Shown: positions 6,885-14,803, counted from the stretch's first letter. The stretch is 15,926 nucleotides of DNA from JAFLUQ01 sp964537995 (GCA_964537995.1 CAZICW010000036.1:1-15926); one strand, 5' to 3'. The notes: generated by a model from the sequence alone, not told the origin. Translations and numbers: made by a program.

Positions 6885-8405
6885 TTATTCCTGCCCGAAA
6901 TATTTCAGCGCGGCGGGAGTTTGCTCGTCCGTGACCTTATACAAATCCACATATTCATAATCGCAGATTTTTAAAGCGGTATAAAAGTCAAGCTCGCCTG
7001 TTTCCTCAAGTCCGCTGTAACGCTGGAAAACACGGATTGCGGCTTCGGTATAATCATTGAAAACGCCGTCGGTTTCGGAGTCGGGAAGGAGCTGCACGGC
7101 ATTGAGTCTTTGCTCTATGGCAAGGCAGGTAGCTTCGCTGTCCAAATTCATAAAGTCAATACGTTCAAAATCGTCGGGATTGATTTCCTCAACCAAATTT
7201 TCAACCGTAATGTCCGGAACAAGCCCCACGGTATGAATACGCACATCGTCGGGAGTGAAAAATTCGCCTATGGTAAACTTCATTCCGCTGCCCGTAGGCA
7301 GGCTCATCATAGCCTGCATACAGCCCTTGCCGTAGGTATTTGTGCCGAGAAGCTTCGCCCGACCCGTATATTGCAGAGCCATAGCGAAAAATTCACTGGC
7401 GGAAGCCGTATTCTCGTTAACAAGCACAAGTATGTTCAAATCGGGCGCCGAGGTATTTTCGGAATATATAATTTCCTCCTGCATAGGATCTCTGTACCGC
7501 TTTATTTTGCCGATTGCCCCTGCGGGGATAAGCTTTTTAACCGTTTCTATCGCCGCGTCAAGATCGCCGCCGCCGTTGTCGCGAAGGTCGATAATGACGT
7601 CCTTTATTGCGGATTCGGAAAGCTTTGCCAGATAGCCGTCAAAATCCTCCGGCAAGGACGAAGTAAAGGAGCTTACGGTTATATACGCCAGCTTTTCATT
7701 GATGATGTTCATTGAGGAATGGCTCTCCGTCACTCTGCGGCGTATGGGGTGGAACGTCAGCGTCTCTTCTCCGCGCAGCACCGTAATCTGTACGGTTGTG
7801 CCTTCCTCCCCTACAACCAAGCCGCGGACATCGCTCGGGCCCATGCCGGAGGTATCGGTTCCGTCAACGGCAATTATAACATCGCCCGCCTTAAGACCGA
7901 CTTCCTCGGCGGAACTTCCGATATACACGCTGTCAACAACGGTACCGCCGTTCTGTTGAGTCATGACGACGCCGATTCCGTAAAATGAGGCGGTGTAATA
8001 ATCCACTTGTTGACTATACACCTCCGGCGGATAAAATTCCGCGTATTCGTCGCCGAGAACGTCTATCATGGCTTCAAATGCCAAATCAAGGTCAAAAACG
8101 CCGTCATTTTCAATTGCGGAGCATATCATGGCGTAAAGCAAATTGCTGTCCGAAACGCCGTAATAATAAGTGTCGGCAATGTAGTGAGCATAAGTCCGCA
8201 CTATATTTTCCTGCCGCGCAACGGAAAAGGTCAGAGCGGGGGCGGCTGTTTCCGCGTCATCGGCTTCTCCGGCGGCAACATCGGTCGTTGTCTCAATTGC
8301 GGTCTGCTCAGCCTCGCCCGTCCGTTCCGTAACGGCATCCTCGGCAAAGACCGGCGTAAGAAGCAAACTTAACGCAAGGAATAAAGATAGAAGCTTGTTT
8401 TTCAT
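6885..8405 (-). CDS. Secreted S41 carboxyl-terminal processing protease (CtpA-like) with PDZ and peptidoglycan-binding domains
   Basis: Exported serine protease of 506 aa expected to trim C-termini of envelope proteins. A signal peptide covers residues 1-21 (Lys-containing start, hydrophobic core, PVFA then ED). An acidic low-complexity spacer (22-58) follows, then an N-terminal helical part, a PDZ domain (about 142-222, with YGIGVV and GLKAGDVI), and the S41 core (about 238-400). Ser335 in TASASE and Lys360 in TYGKG are 25 residues apart, and Gln364 is at Lys+4, matching the Ser-Lys-Gln arrangement of Prc and CtpB. A peptidoglycan-binding type 1 domain lies at about 423-480 (VFQRYSGL). GGAGG (minus strand, 8419-8415) is 9 nt before the ATG. 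Its ATG overlaps the stop of the DALR gene (ATGA, 8405-8402), implying translational coupling. It is the last gene of the operon. Whether it acts in sporulation, as CtpB does, is unknown. Confidence 0.95.
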   Translation of the reverse strand: MKNKLLSLFLALSLLLTPVFAEDAVTERTGEAEQTAIETTTDVAAGEADDAETAAPALTFSVARQENIVRTYAHYIADTYYYGVSDSNLLYAMICSAIENDGVFDLDLAFEAMIDVLGDEYAEFYPPEVYSQQVDYYTASFYGIGVVMTQQNGGTVVDSVYIGSSAEEVGLKAGDVIIAVDGTDTSGMGPSDVRGLVVGEEGTTVQITVLRGEETLTFHPIRRRVTESHSSMNIINEKLAYITVSSFTSSLPEDFDGYLAKLSESAIKDVIIDLRDNGGGDLDAAIETVKKLIPAGAIGKIKRYRDPMQEEIIYSENTSAPDLNILVLVNENTASASEFFAMALQYTGRAKLLGTNTYGKGCMQAMMSLPTGSGMKFTIGEFFTPDDVRIHTVGLVPDITVENLVEEINPDDFERIDFMNLDSEATCLAIEQRLNAVQLLPDSETDGVFNDYTEAAIRVFQRYSGLEETGELDFYTALKICDYEYVDLYKVTDEQTPAALKYFGQE

Positions 8406-9046
8406 TTATTATTTCCTCCGAATTTATCAATAAGAACGCCGACGGCATTCCCCAAAAGAACATATCTCGCCTTCGCAAGCGGCGGACAGTCGCAGCGAAG
8501 TCCTACGCGGTCATAAAAATTCATGGCGGCGGAGGTTAACCCATCCTCGCTGCCGCTGAAAATTTCCCACAGGAGACGGATTTCCTCACCGCGCGAAAGC
8601 AGCGAAAGCTCCTCCTCTCCGTCGGGCGGCGTACCCTGATGCTCCAATACGGCGCAAAGCCGCACGGCAGGATAAACCTTGGGAAAATCGGGGTCGCTCA
8701 TATCGGGAAGCTCCGGCGGAGCAAGCAAAAAATCTCTCTTCAGCGCCGAGAGCAAAAAATCGGGCTTAAGGAAAAAATTTATAAAGCCCTTTCCCATCGC
8801 TATGGCATATTCTCCGTCGGGGAGCTTTATCTCCGCAGCCATTTCCGCGGCAAGCTCAATCGGCGGACGGCGCAGGATTTTTCCGAGCGAAAGAGCGGCA
8901 GTCGCGCTCAGACAACCGTTTTCCGCGCTGCGCGGACGGATTATTTCAAATTCGCAATCCGCGCGGTACAGCGATAACGCCGCCGAAGAAACAAGCTCCT
9001 TCAATTCACGCTTTTTGCCCTCCAGCGGATTTTCCGCCGCCGTCAT
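8402..9046 (-). CDS. Core-less arginyl-tRNA synthetase paralogue: Add-2-like plus DALR domains
   Basis: A 214-aa protein that looks like ArgRS with the catalytic core removed. Residues about 10-98 match the ArgRS N-terminal tRNA-binding domain: a helix with AALSLGKILRRPPIELAAEM (50-69) and then KGFINFFL (86-93), compare GPGFINFFL in true ArgRS. Residues about 124-210 match the DALR anticodon-binding domain: YPAVRLCAVL (125-134, compare YAHARICSIL), AAMNFYDRVGL and the closing KARYVLLGNAVGVLI. No HIGH or KMSKS motif and no Rossmann fold are present; only about 25 residues join the two domains. So it should not aminoacylate, but could bind tRNA-Arg or a tRNA-like RNA; this is inference. Both ends overlap neighbours by ATGA (9046-9043 with DUF1934, 8405-8402 with the S41 gene). 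The frame is intact, so it is not an obvious pseudogene. A true argS must lie elsewhere. Confidence 0.82.
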   Translation of the reverse strand: MTAAENPLEGKKRELKELVSSAALSLYRADCEFEIIRPRSAENGCLSATAALSLGKILRRPPIELAAEMAAEIKLPDGEYAIAMGKGFINFFLKPDFLLSALKRDFLLAPPELPDMSDPDFPKVYPAVRLCAVLEHQGTPPDGEEELSLLSRGEEIRLLWEIFSGSEDGLTSAAMNFYDRVGLRCDCPPLAKARYVLLGNAVGVLIDKFGGNNK

Positions 9047-9459
9047 GCTCTCACGCGCACAACGACACGGTTGCGGCTTTTTGTGACATTGTTTATGGTC
9101 AGGCTGTAGTCTATGTCAAGCTTTCCGCCGTTGTCATTCATGTCTATTAGAACCTTTCCGGCGGTTACGCCGACGGTAAGATTTCCGTACTCGGTTTCAT
9201 AGCAGCTTATATGCCGCCGTCCGGCTTCAAAAATCATCTGGGTGTTGGCTTCACCGCTTCGCAGCATGGTCACAACTCCGTTAGGACTGACCTTTATCGT
9301 TGTTTTACACTCCCCCGCTCCAAGCAGCGTGCCTTCAGTGTAGTGTATGTAATACTTTCCCGATTTTTTGCAAAAGCTGCCCTCGGTGCTGTAGTTCATA
9401 CGGTCGGTTTCGCCTGCGTTTGTGACGCTTCCGTCTATTTCAACATATACCTTTTTCAT
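9043..9459 (-). CDS. DUF1934/YwiB family beta-barrel protein
   Basis: Cytosolic protein of 138 aa, rich in beta strands, matching DUF1934 (Bacillus YwiB), whose fold is a calycin-like beta-barrel and whose role is unknown. Recognisable parts are the N-terminal KKVYVEIDGSV, KYYIHYTEGT (about 35-44) and the C-terminal GGKLDIDYSLTINN (about 111-124). A start at 9474 is also open in frame, but it has no ribosome binding site; starting at ATG 9459 places GGAG (minus 9472-9469) 9 nt upstream, so I chose it. It lies 26 nt after murI, and its stop overlaps the start of the DALR gene (ATGA). In other Firmicutes ywiB is, as I recall, adjacent to a complete argS, which makes the DALR neighbour meaningful. 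Confidence 0.86.
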   Translation of the reverse strand: MKKVYVEIDGSVTNAGETDRMNYSTEGSFCKKSGKYYIHYTEGTLLGAGECKTTIKVSPNGVVTMLRSGEANTQMIFEAGRRHISCYETEYGNLTVGVTAGKVLIDMNDNGGKLDIDYSLTINNVTKSRNRVVVRVRA

Positions 9460-9485
9460 CAGACAATTCTCCATATATACGCGGT

Positions 9486-10286
9486 TTAAATACTTGTACG
9501 GTGGACATTCAGCTCTATCGCTCTTCCGAGGAAAACCCCGCCCAACTCAGCAAAATTTTCCGTGCTGTCGGAGACATAAAACTCGCAGCTTCCGTCTTCG
9601 GCGCGGCCGGCAAGCTTATTTTCCTCCGTAAGGAGCTTTTTTACATATTCGGCGACTTCAAGACCGGGAGATATAAGCTCGGTATCCGCTCCCATTATAT
9701 CACCGATAACTCTTTCAAGCAAGGGGTAATGTGTGCATCCCAAGATAAGCGTATCCACATTTTCCTTTTTAAGCGCTCCGAGGTAATCGTTGGCGACAAT
9801 TCTCGCGACCTCGCTTTCGGCATAGCCGTTTTCCACAATCGACACAAACATCGGGCAGGCGGTGCTGAACACCTCCGCCTCAGGCATAAGCTCCTTTATT
9901 ATCTGAGCGTATTTCCCGCTGGCGATTGTTCCGGCTGTTCCTATCACACCGATTCTGCCGCTCCTTGTGCGGCGCACCGCGGCACGGCAGGCAGGTTCCA
10001 AAACTCCGACGAGCTTTACCTTGCAACTGTCGCCAATCACGGGAAGCGCGACGCTGCTGGCCGTGCCGCAGGCGGCAATTATAATTTTAATGTTATGTTC
10101 AAGCAAAAATTTTATGTCATCTTTGGTATAGCGGATTATGGTTTCGGGGCTTTTGTTGCCGTAGGGAACTCTTCCCGTGTCACCGAAATAAATTATATCC
10201 TCGTTTGGCATGACGCTTATAAGCTGCTTGACAGATGTAAGCCCCCCGAGTCCGCTGTCAAAAACGCCTATCGGTCGATTATCCAT
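9486..10286 (-). CDS. murI: Glutamate racemase MurI
   Basis: Cytosolic cofactor-independent racemase that makes D-glutamate for the peptidoglycan stem peptide. The 266-aa length is typical. Asp10-Ser11 begin the DSGLGG motif (10-15), followed by FGDTGRVPYG (34-43). The two catalytic cysteines are Cys73 (AACGTASS, 71-78) and Cys184 (LGCTHYPLL, 182-190) with His186. The Asn that usually follows the first Cys (CNTAS) is Gly here (CGTAS). GGAGGAA (minus 10303-10297) lies 10 nt upstream of the ATG. It is 28 nt after the phosphoesterase gene and 26 nt before DUF1934, inside the long minus-strand operon. A dedicated promoter is not visible. Identification is firm; the effect of the Asn-to-Gly change is unknown. 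Confidence 0.96.
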   Translation of the reverse strand: MDNRPIGVFDSGLGGLTSVKQLISVMPNEDIIYFGDTGRVPYGNKSPETIIRYTKDDIKFLLEHNIKIIIAACGTASSVALPVIGDSCKVKLVGVLEPACRAAVRRTRSGRIGVIGTAGTIASGKYAQIIKELMPEAEVFSTACPMFVSIVENGYAESEVARIVANDYLGALKKENVDTLILGCTHYPLLERVIGDIMGADTELISPGLEVAEYVKKLLTEENKLAGRAEDGSCEFYVSDSTENFAELGGVFLGRAIELNVHRTSI

Positions 10287-10314
10287 AAAAGCTACATTCC
10301 TCCATTTAAAAGCT

Positions 10315-11199
10315 TTAAAAGCTGTCTATCGTTAATAGTTTGTCCCAGCGGCGGAAGCTGTGGTTACGGAAAAGCACGGCTATGCTTCCGTCGCGATAAA
10401 GCTCCAAAAACGCGCTGCGTATAGCGTTTCCGCGGTCGGCTTCAAGGCTTGAGATATTAACCTGAGTCAAGGCGTGAAAGTCTGTTCCGCAAATTTGTCT
10501 TCCCCAGTCCTTGCCCGCCCAAGTCTTGTCTCCGATATGGGCATGACCGTATATGTGCAGCCGTACATTTTCGCCCAGCGGAAAATATTCGCCCATATAC
10601 TCCGCCGCACGGTTGCCGCCCGGATAGGAGTAATGCCCGACCGAAATTACGGCAGGCTTTTTGTCCCGTTCCTCCGCGACGCGGCGGTAATCCTCGTGAG
10701 TATAAGGATAACCCGTACCGAAGGGGCGTCCGTGGCAAAAGCACCAATTTCCGTTTTCGTCAGCATGGTCCGCAAGGAACAGAACGTCCATGCCGCCCGC
10801 GGAGTCCCAGAAGTAAAAATCGCTGAGCTTATCGGTGGTTTTCCAGCCTATATTTTCATGGCTTTTCACCATGTCCCTAAAGGGAAGCGTCGGGATACCC
10901 GTCGCGCGGAAATAGTCCATGTCGTGATTACCCGGACAGTAAAAAACGGGCGCGCCTATTTCCAGAAACACCTGCTCCTGCATTTTTGTCATTTCAATGA
11001 GACGGTCATAATTTTCGCCCTCGACGCTGTCGCCGAGATACCATATTTTATCGCAACGCAAACCAAGCGTCTTAAAATCCTCATAAGCGGTATACATACA
11101 ACGGCGGCTTTTTTCCGGATCGTGCTGCTGAAGGTCGCTTATGAGCCATATACGCTCTCGGAGATATTCCTTTGACGCCGAAAGAAATTGTTCAATCAT
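10315..11199 (-). CDS. Calcineurin-like metallophosphoesterase, substrate unknown
   Basis: A soluble 294-aa protein with the five metallophosphatase blocks: SDLQ (21-24), GDS (56-58), GNHD (90-93), GHYS (188-191) and GHAH (218-221). In most relatives block I is DxH; here it is Asp22-Leu-Gln24, so the His ligand or acid is replaced by Gln, although His26 is close by. No signal peptide or membrane segment is seen, so it is probably cytosolic. An in-frame TTG lies at 11205, but the better start is ATG 11199, which overlaps the gpmI stop as ATGA (11199-11196). No ribosome binding site precedes it, which fits translation by coupling. It sits between gpmI and murI. Candidate substrates (phosphorylated sugars, nucleotides, wall precursors) cannot be chosen from sequence. 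Confidence 0.85.
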   Translation of the reverse strand: MIEQFLSASKEYLRERIWLISDLQQHDPEKSRRCMYTAYEDFKTLGLRCDKIWYLGDSVEGENYDRLIEMTKMQEQVFLEIGAPVFYCPGNHDMDYFRATGIPTLPFRDMVKSHENIGWKTTDKLSDFYFWDSAGGMDVLFLADHADENGNWCFCHGRPFGTGYPYTHEDYRRVAEERDKKPAVISVGHYSYPGGNRAAEYMGEYFPLGENVRLHIYGHAHIGDKTWAGKDWGRQICGTDFHALTQVNISSLEADRGNAIRSAFLELYRDGSIAVLFRNHSFRRWDKLLTIDSF

Positions 11200-12731
11200 T
11201 CGCAAGACATTGTAACAAGGCTTTCGCCCGTCATTTCCTTAGGTTGTTCAAGCCCCATAAGCTTAAGCATTGTCGGAGCAATATCCGCAAGGCGGCCGTC
11301 CGATTTGGAAATCCTGCAATCGGCGCCTACAACGATAAAAGGAACGGGATTGGTTGTATGCGCCGTAAAGGGCGCCTTTGTCACGGGGTCGATGAGCTGG
11401 TCGGCATTGCCGTGGTCGGCGGTTATGCATACAATTCCGCCCTTTTTAAGCACCGCTTCCGTAACCTGACCGACGCAGTCATCAACGGCTTCGACGGCCT
11501 TGATTGCGGCGGGAATTATGCCCGTATGACCGACCATGTCGCAGTTGGCGAAGTTGAGAATTATTACGTCAAATTTGTCCGCTTCTATTTCCTTTATAAC
11601 CGCGTCCTTTACCTCATAGGCGCTCATTTCCGGCTTTAAGTCAAAGGTGGGAACGTCGGGCGACTGTATCAGGATTCTTTCCTCGCCGGGGAACTGCCTT
11701 TCCTCGCCGCCGTTGAAGAAAAACGTAACATGGGCGTATTTTTGGGTTTCGGCAATTCTGAGCTGAGTAAGACCGAGACTGCTGATATACTCGCCGAAGG
11801 TCATAACCAGAGCCTCGGGAGGATAAGCTACGGAAACATTTGGCATGGAAGCGTCATACTGCGCCATGCACACATAATTTACGGGGAAATAGCCCTTTTT
11901 GCGCTCAAAGCCCTTGAAATCAGGGTCAACGAAGGCACGGGTAATCTGGCGCGCGCGGTCGGGGCGGAAATTAAAGCTTATGATGCTGTCGCCCTCGGAA
12001 ATCATGCCGTTTTTGTCTATTACCGTGGGCAGCACAAATTCATCTGTTACGCCGTTCGCGTAGGAATTTTTAATTGCCTGAACGGGGTCGCTTTCCGGAA
12101 CTCCCTCGCCGAGAACCATTGCGTCATATGCCTTTTCGACACGATCCCATGCATTGTCGCGATCCATCGCGTAGTAACGACCGGAAATTGTGGCTACGCT
12201 GCCGAGTCCGATTTTATTCATTTCATCGACAAGCTGAGCCATGTAGTCCGCGCCTGAAGTAGGCGGCGTGTCACGCCCGTCCAAAAACGCATGGACATAG
12301 AGCTTTTCAACGCCCAGCTTTTTTGCCATGCCGATGAGTCCGTAAAGATGTTCGTTATGACTGTGTACGCCGCCGTCGGAAAGCAGACCGAAAAGATGCA
12401 GAGCCTTGCCGTTTTTCGCGGCGGCCTCCATATTGGCTTTCAGCGCGGCATTTTCAAGGATTGAGCCGTCCCTGATGTCCTTAGAAATTTTAACCAGCAT
12501 CTGGTAGACTATCCTGCCCGCGCCGATATTTGTATGACCCACCTCGCTGTTTCCCATCTGACCGTCGGGCAGACCTACGTCAAGTCCGCTGGCGGAAATT
12601 ATCGTATTGGGACATTCGGCGGTATATTTGTCGAGATTCGGTTTATTTGCCGCCATGACACAGTTTCCCTCGGAATTGGGATTTATGCCGTAGCCGTCCA
12701 TAATTAACAAGGCAATCGGTTTTCTTGCCAT
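11196..12731 (-). CDS. gpmI: 2,3-bisphosphoglycerate-independent phosphoglycerate mutase
   Basis: Cytosolic Mn-dependent enzyme interconverting 3- and 2-phosphoglycerate in lower glycolysis. The 511-aa length is typical for iPGM. Asp12 (LLIMDGYG, 8-15), the catalytic Ser62 in GQMGNSEVGHTNIGAGR (57-73), FLDGRDTPP (149-157), RYYAMDRD (185-192), and the metal ligands Asp398, His402, Asp439-His440 and His458 are all in place. AGGAAGGG lies 6 nt before the ATG. It is 68 nt downstream of tpiA, the largest gap within the pgk-to-S41 gene run, and that gap contains a hairpin. Its stop codon overlaps the start of the metallophosphoesterase gene. In related genomes eno usually follows; here it does not. 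Confidence 0.98.
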   Translation of the reverse strand: MARKPIALLIMDGYGINPNSEGNCVMAANKPNLDKYTAECPNTIISASGLDVGLPDGQMGNSEVGHTNIGAGRIVYQMLVKISKDIRDGSILENAALKANMEAAAKNGKALHLFGLLSDGGVHSHNEHLYGLIGMAKKLGVEKLYVHAFLDGRDTPPTSGADYMAQLVDEMNKIGLGSVATISGRYYAMDRDNAWDRVEKAYDAMVLGEGVPESDPVQAIKNSYANGVTDEFVLPTVIDKNGMISEGDSIISFNFRPDRARQITRAFVDPDFKGFERKKGYFPVNYVCMAQYDASMPNVSVAYPPEALVMTFGEYISSLGLTQLRIAETQKYAHVTFFFNGGEERQFPGEERILIQSPDVPTFDLKPEMSAYEVKDAVIKEIEADKFDVIILNFANCDMVGHTGIIPAAIKAVEAVDDCVGQVTEAVLKKGGIVCITADHGNADQLIDPVTKAPFTAHTTNPVPFIVVGADCRISKSDGRLADIAPTMLKLMGLEQPKEMTGESLVTMSCE

Positions 12732-12770
12732 AAAAAGCCCTTCCTTTCAATAATATAAATATACATTTGA

Positions 12771-12790
12771 AGGGGCGCAAAAACGCCCCT
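12771..12790 (-). other. GC-rich hairpin between tpiA and gpmI, no U-tract
   Basis: AGGGGCG (12771-12777) and CGCCCCT (12784-12790) form a perfect 7-bp stem with a 6-nt loop, 9 nt after the tpiA stop. On the minus strand the bases after the stem are TCAAATG, with no U-tract, so it is unlikely to terminate efficiently. It may mark an mRNA-processing or stability site that sets gpmI levels apart from pgk-tpiA; this is inference. Confidence 0.5.
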
Positions 12791-12799
12791 CCCAAAAAT

Positions 12800-13552
12800 T
12801 TATTTCGCAGCCTCAACAATTTTGGCAAAGTCTGCGGATTTAAGCGACGCTCCGCCGATAAGACCGCCGTCAATATTGGGCTTCGCAAGCAGCTCGGCGG
12901 CATTTCCGGCGTTCATGCTGCCGCCGTACTGAATTGTAATTTCGGCTGCCGCGGCTTCGTTATAAAGTCCGGCAAGCACGCCGCGTATTTCGCGGCAAAC
13001 CTCCTCTGCCTGTTCTGCCGTGGCGGTTTTACCCGTTCCTATGGCCCAGATAGGCTCATAGGCTATGACAACCCTCTTCGCGTCCTCGGCGTCTATGTCG
13101 GCAAACGCTTTTTTAATCTGGATCGTTATAACCTCCATTGTAATTCCCGCTTCACGCTGCTTAAGACTTTCTCCGACGCAGAGAATGGGAACAAGTCCCT
13201 TTTCAAGAGCCTTTTTAACCTTCAAATTTACGGTTTCGTCGGTTTCCGCAAAATATTGACGGCGTTCGCTGTGACCGATGATGACATACTTCACTCCGAG
13301 GTCAACGAGCATATCGGCGCTTACCTCGCCCGTAAACGCGCCCTTATCTTCAAAGTGGAGATTTTCCGCGCCGATTCGCACATGAGTTCCCTCCGCGCCC
13401 TTGACGGCTTCGGAAAGACCGGTAAACGGCGTACAGCATACAACCTCGCACGCCGCGCCCTCCGTTGCTTGCGCGACTTCCTTTACATAAGCGCGGGTTT
13501 CGGAAGGAAGCTTATTCATCTTCCAGTTTCCGGCAATTATATATTTACCCAT
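12800..13552 (-). CDS. tpiA: Triosephosphate isomerase
   Basis: Cytosolic dimeric (beta/alpha)8-barrel enzyme interconverting dihydroxyacetone phosphate and glyceraldehyde 3-phosphate. The 250-aa length is normal. Lys11 in GNWKMN (8-13), His94 in IIGHSERR (91-98), Glu166 in AYEPIWAIGTGK (164-175, including the flexible loop 6) and YGGSM (209-213) complete the active site. GGAG (minus 13566-13563) lies 10 nt before the ATG. It follows pgk after 21 nt and precedes gpmI by 68 nt, the usual Firmicutes order. Confidence 0.98.
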   Translation of the reverse strand: MGKYIIAGNWKMNKLPSETRAYVKEVAQATEGAACEVVCCTPFTGLSEAVKGAEGTHVRIGAENLHFEDKGAFTGEVSADMLVDLGVKYVIIGHSERRQYFAETDETVNLKVKKALEKGLVPILCVGESLKQREAGITMEVITIQIKKAFADIDAEDAKRVVIAYEPIWAIGTGKTATAEQAEEVCREIRGVLAGLYNEAAAAEITIQYGGSMNAGNAAELLAKPNIDGGLIGGASLKSADFAKIVEAAK

Positions 13553-13573
13553 TTTTATCCGTCTCCTTTGCGA

Positions 13574-14764
13574 TTACTTATCGTTAAGCGCGGCAATGCC
13601 GGGAAGCTCCTTGCCTTCAAGATATTCAAGGCTTGCGCCGCCGCCCGTGGAGATATGAGTCATCTTGTCGCCGAGACCCGCCTGATTGACTGCGGCAACG
13701 CTGTCGCCGCCGCCGATTACGGTTGTGGCGTCAAGGTCGGCAAGCACCCTCGCGATTGCGTTTGTACCCTTTGCGAAGTTAGGCATTTCAAATACGCCCA
13801 TGGGTCCGTTCCAAACAACCGTCTTGGCGTCCTTAAGCACCTCGGTGAAAAGCTCGATGGACTTCGGCCCGATGTCAAGTCCCTGCCAGCCGGCTTCGAT
13901 TCCGCCCTCGGGAACGACCTTGCTTTCGGCGTCATTGTCAAACGCCTTCGCAACAACCGTATCAACGGGAAGCACAAGCTTATCCCCCGCCTTTGCGAGC
14001 ATCTTCTTCGCGTAGTCAACATAATCCTCTTCGAGCAGGGAATCGCCGACCTCCTCGTTCTTTGCTTTCATGAAAGTATATGCCATGCCGCCGCCGATAA
14101 TGAGCTTATCAACCTTATTGAGCAGGTTTTCGATTACGGAAATTTTGCTTGAAACCTTGCTGCCGCCGAGAATCGCAACCAGCGGACGCACGGGATTGTT
14201 TACGGCGTTTCCGAGATAACGGATTTCCTTTTGGATAAGGTATCCCGCAACGGCTGTGTCGAGATATTCCGTCACACCGACGTTGGAGCAGTGAGCGCGG
14301 TGAGCCGTTCCGAAAGCGTCATCGACAAAAATGTCGGCAAGAGAAGCAAGCTCCTTGCTGAAGGCTTCGCCGTTCTTTGTTTCTTCGGCTCTGTAGCGCG
14401 TATTTTCAAGCAGCACAACATCGCCGTCCTTCATTTCGGCAACCGCTTTCTTGGCGTTTTCGCCGACGACCTCCGCGTCAGCCGCAAAAACAACCTCCTT
14501 GCCCAGCTTTTCGCTGAGACGCTTTGCCACGGGAGCAAGAGAAAGCTCGGGCTTGGGTTCGCCCTTGGGCTTGCCGAGATGCGAGCAAAGAATCACCTTC
14601 GCTCCGTTATTGATGAGATACTGAATCGTCGGAAGAGCGGCGACGATTCTTGTTTCGTCTGTAATTTCTCCGTCCTTGAGAGGTACGTTAAAGTCGCAGC
14701 GGACAAGAACTCTTTTGCCCTTTACTTCAACATCCTCAATGGTTTTTTTGTTTGTCATGCTCAT
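13574..14764 (-). CDS. pgk: Phosphoglycerate kinase
   Basis: Cytosolic kinase transferring phosphate from 1,3-bisphosphoglycerate to ADP, the first ATP-forming step of glycolysis. The 396-aa length is normal. RCDFNVPL (22-29), Arg39, SHLGKPKG (61-68), LLENTRYRAEE, DDAFGTAHRAH, GGSKVSSK, WNGPMGVFE, GGGDSVAAV and the C-terminal STGGGASLEYLEGKELPG are all present. The frame is open to 14818, but ATG 14764 has GAGGTG (minus 14776-14771) 6 nt upstream and gives the usual N-terminus; ATG 14758 is the only close alternative. It is the first gene after the minus-strand promoter at about 14830-14857. No gapA or cggR precedes it: the upstream gene is a YitT-family protein. Confidence 0.98.
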   Translation of the reverse strand: MSMTNKKTIEDVEVKGKRVLVRCDFNVPLKDGEITDETRIVAALPTIQYLINNGAKVILCSHLGKPKGEPKPELSLAPVAKRLSEKLGKEVVFAADAEVVGENAKKAVAEMKDGDVVLLENTRYRAEETKNGEAFSKELASLADIFVDDAFGTAHRAHCSNVGVTEYLDTAVAGYLIQKEIRYLGNAVNNPVRPLVAILGGSKVSSKISVIENLLNKVDKLIIGGGMAYTFMKAKNEEVGDSLLEEDYVDYAKKMLAKAGDKLVLPVDTVVAKAFDNDAESKVVPEGGIEAGWQGLDIGPKSIELFTEVLKDAKTVVWNGPMGVFEMPNFAKGTNAIARVLADLDATTVIGGGDSVAAVNQAGLGDKMTHISTGGGASLEYLEGKELPGIAALNDK

Positions 14765-14803
14765 TTGAATCACCTCATAAATATATTTTATTTTTATACA
14801 CAC

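Noticed and set aside
8402..9046. Reading the DALR gene as a decayed argS pseudogene
   Set aside because: The frame is intact, both domains are complete, and both ends overlap neighbours by ATGA, which argues for a maintained short gene; decay cannot be fully excluded without relatives.
9460..9474. Upstream ATG (9474) as the DUF1934 start
   Set aside because: It has no ribosome binding site, and its own first codons supply the GGAG used by the ATG at 9459, which gives the normal family N-terminus.
12767..14152. A 461-codon + strand frame across tpiA and pgk
   Set aside because: It is antisense to two unmistakable glycolytic genes, has no family resemblance, and results from the codon bias of those genes.
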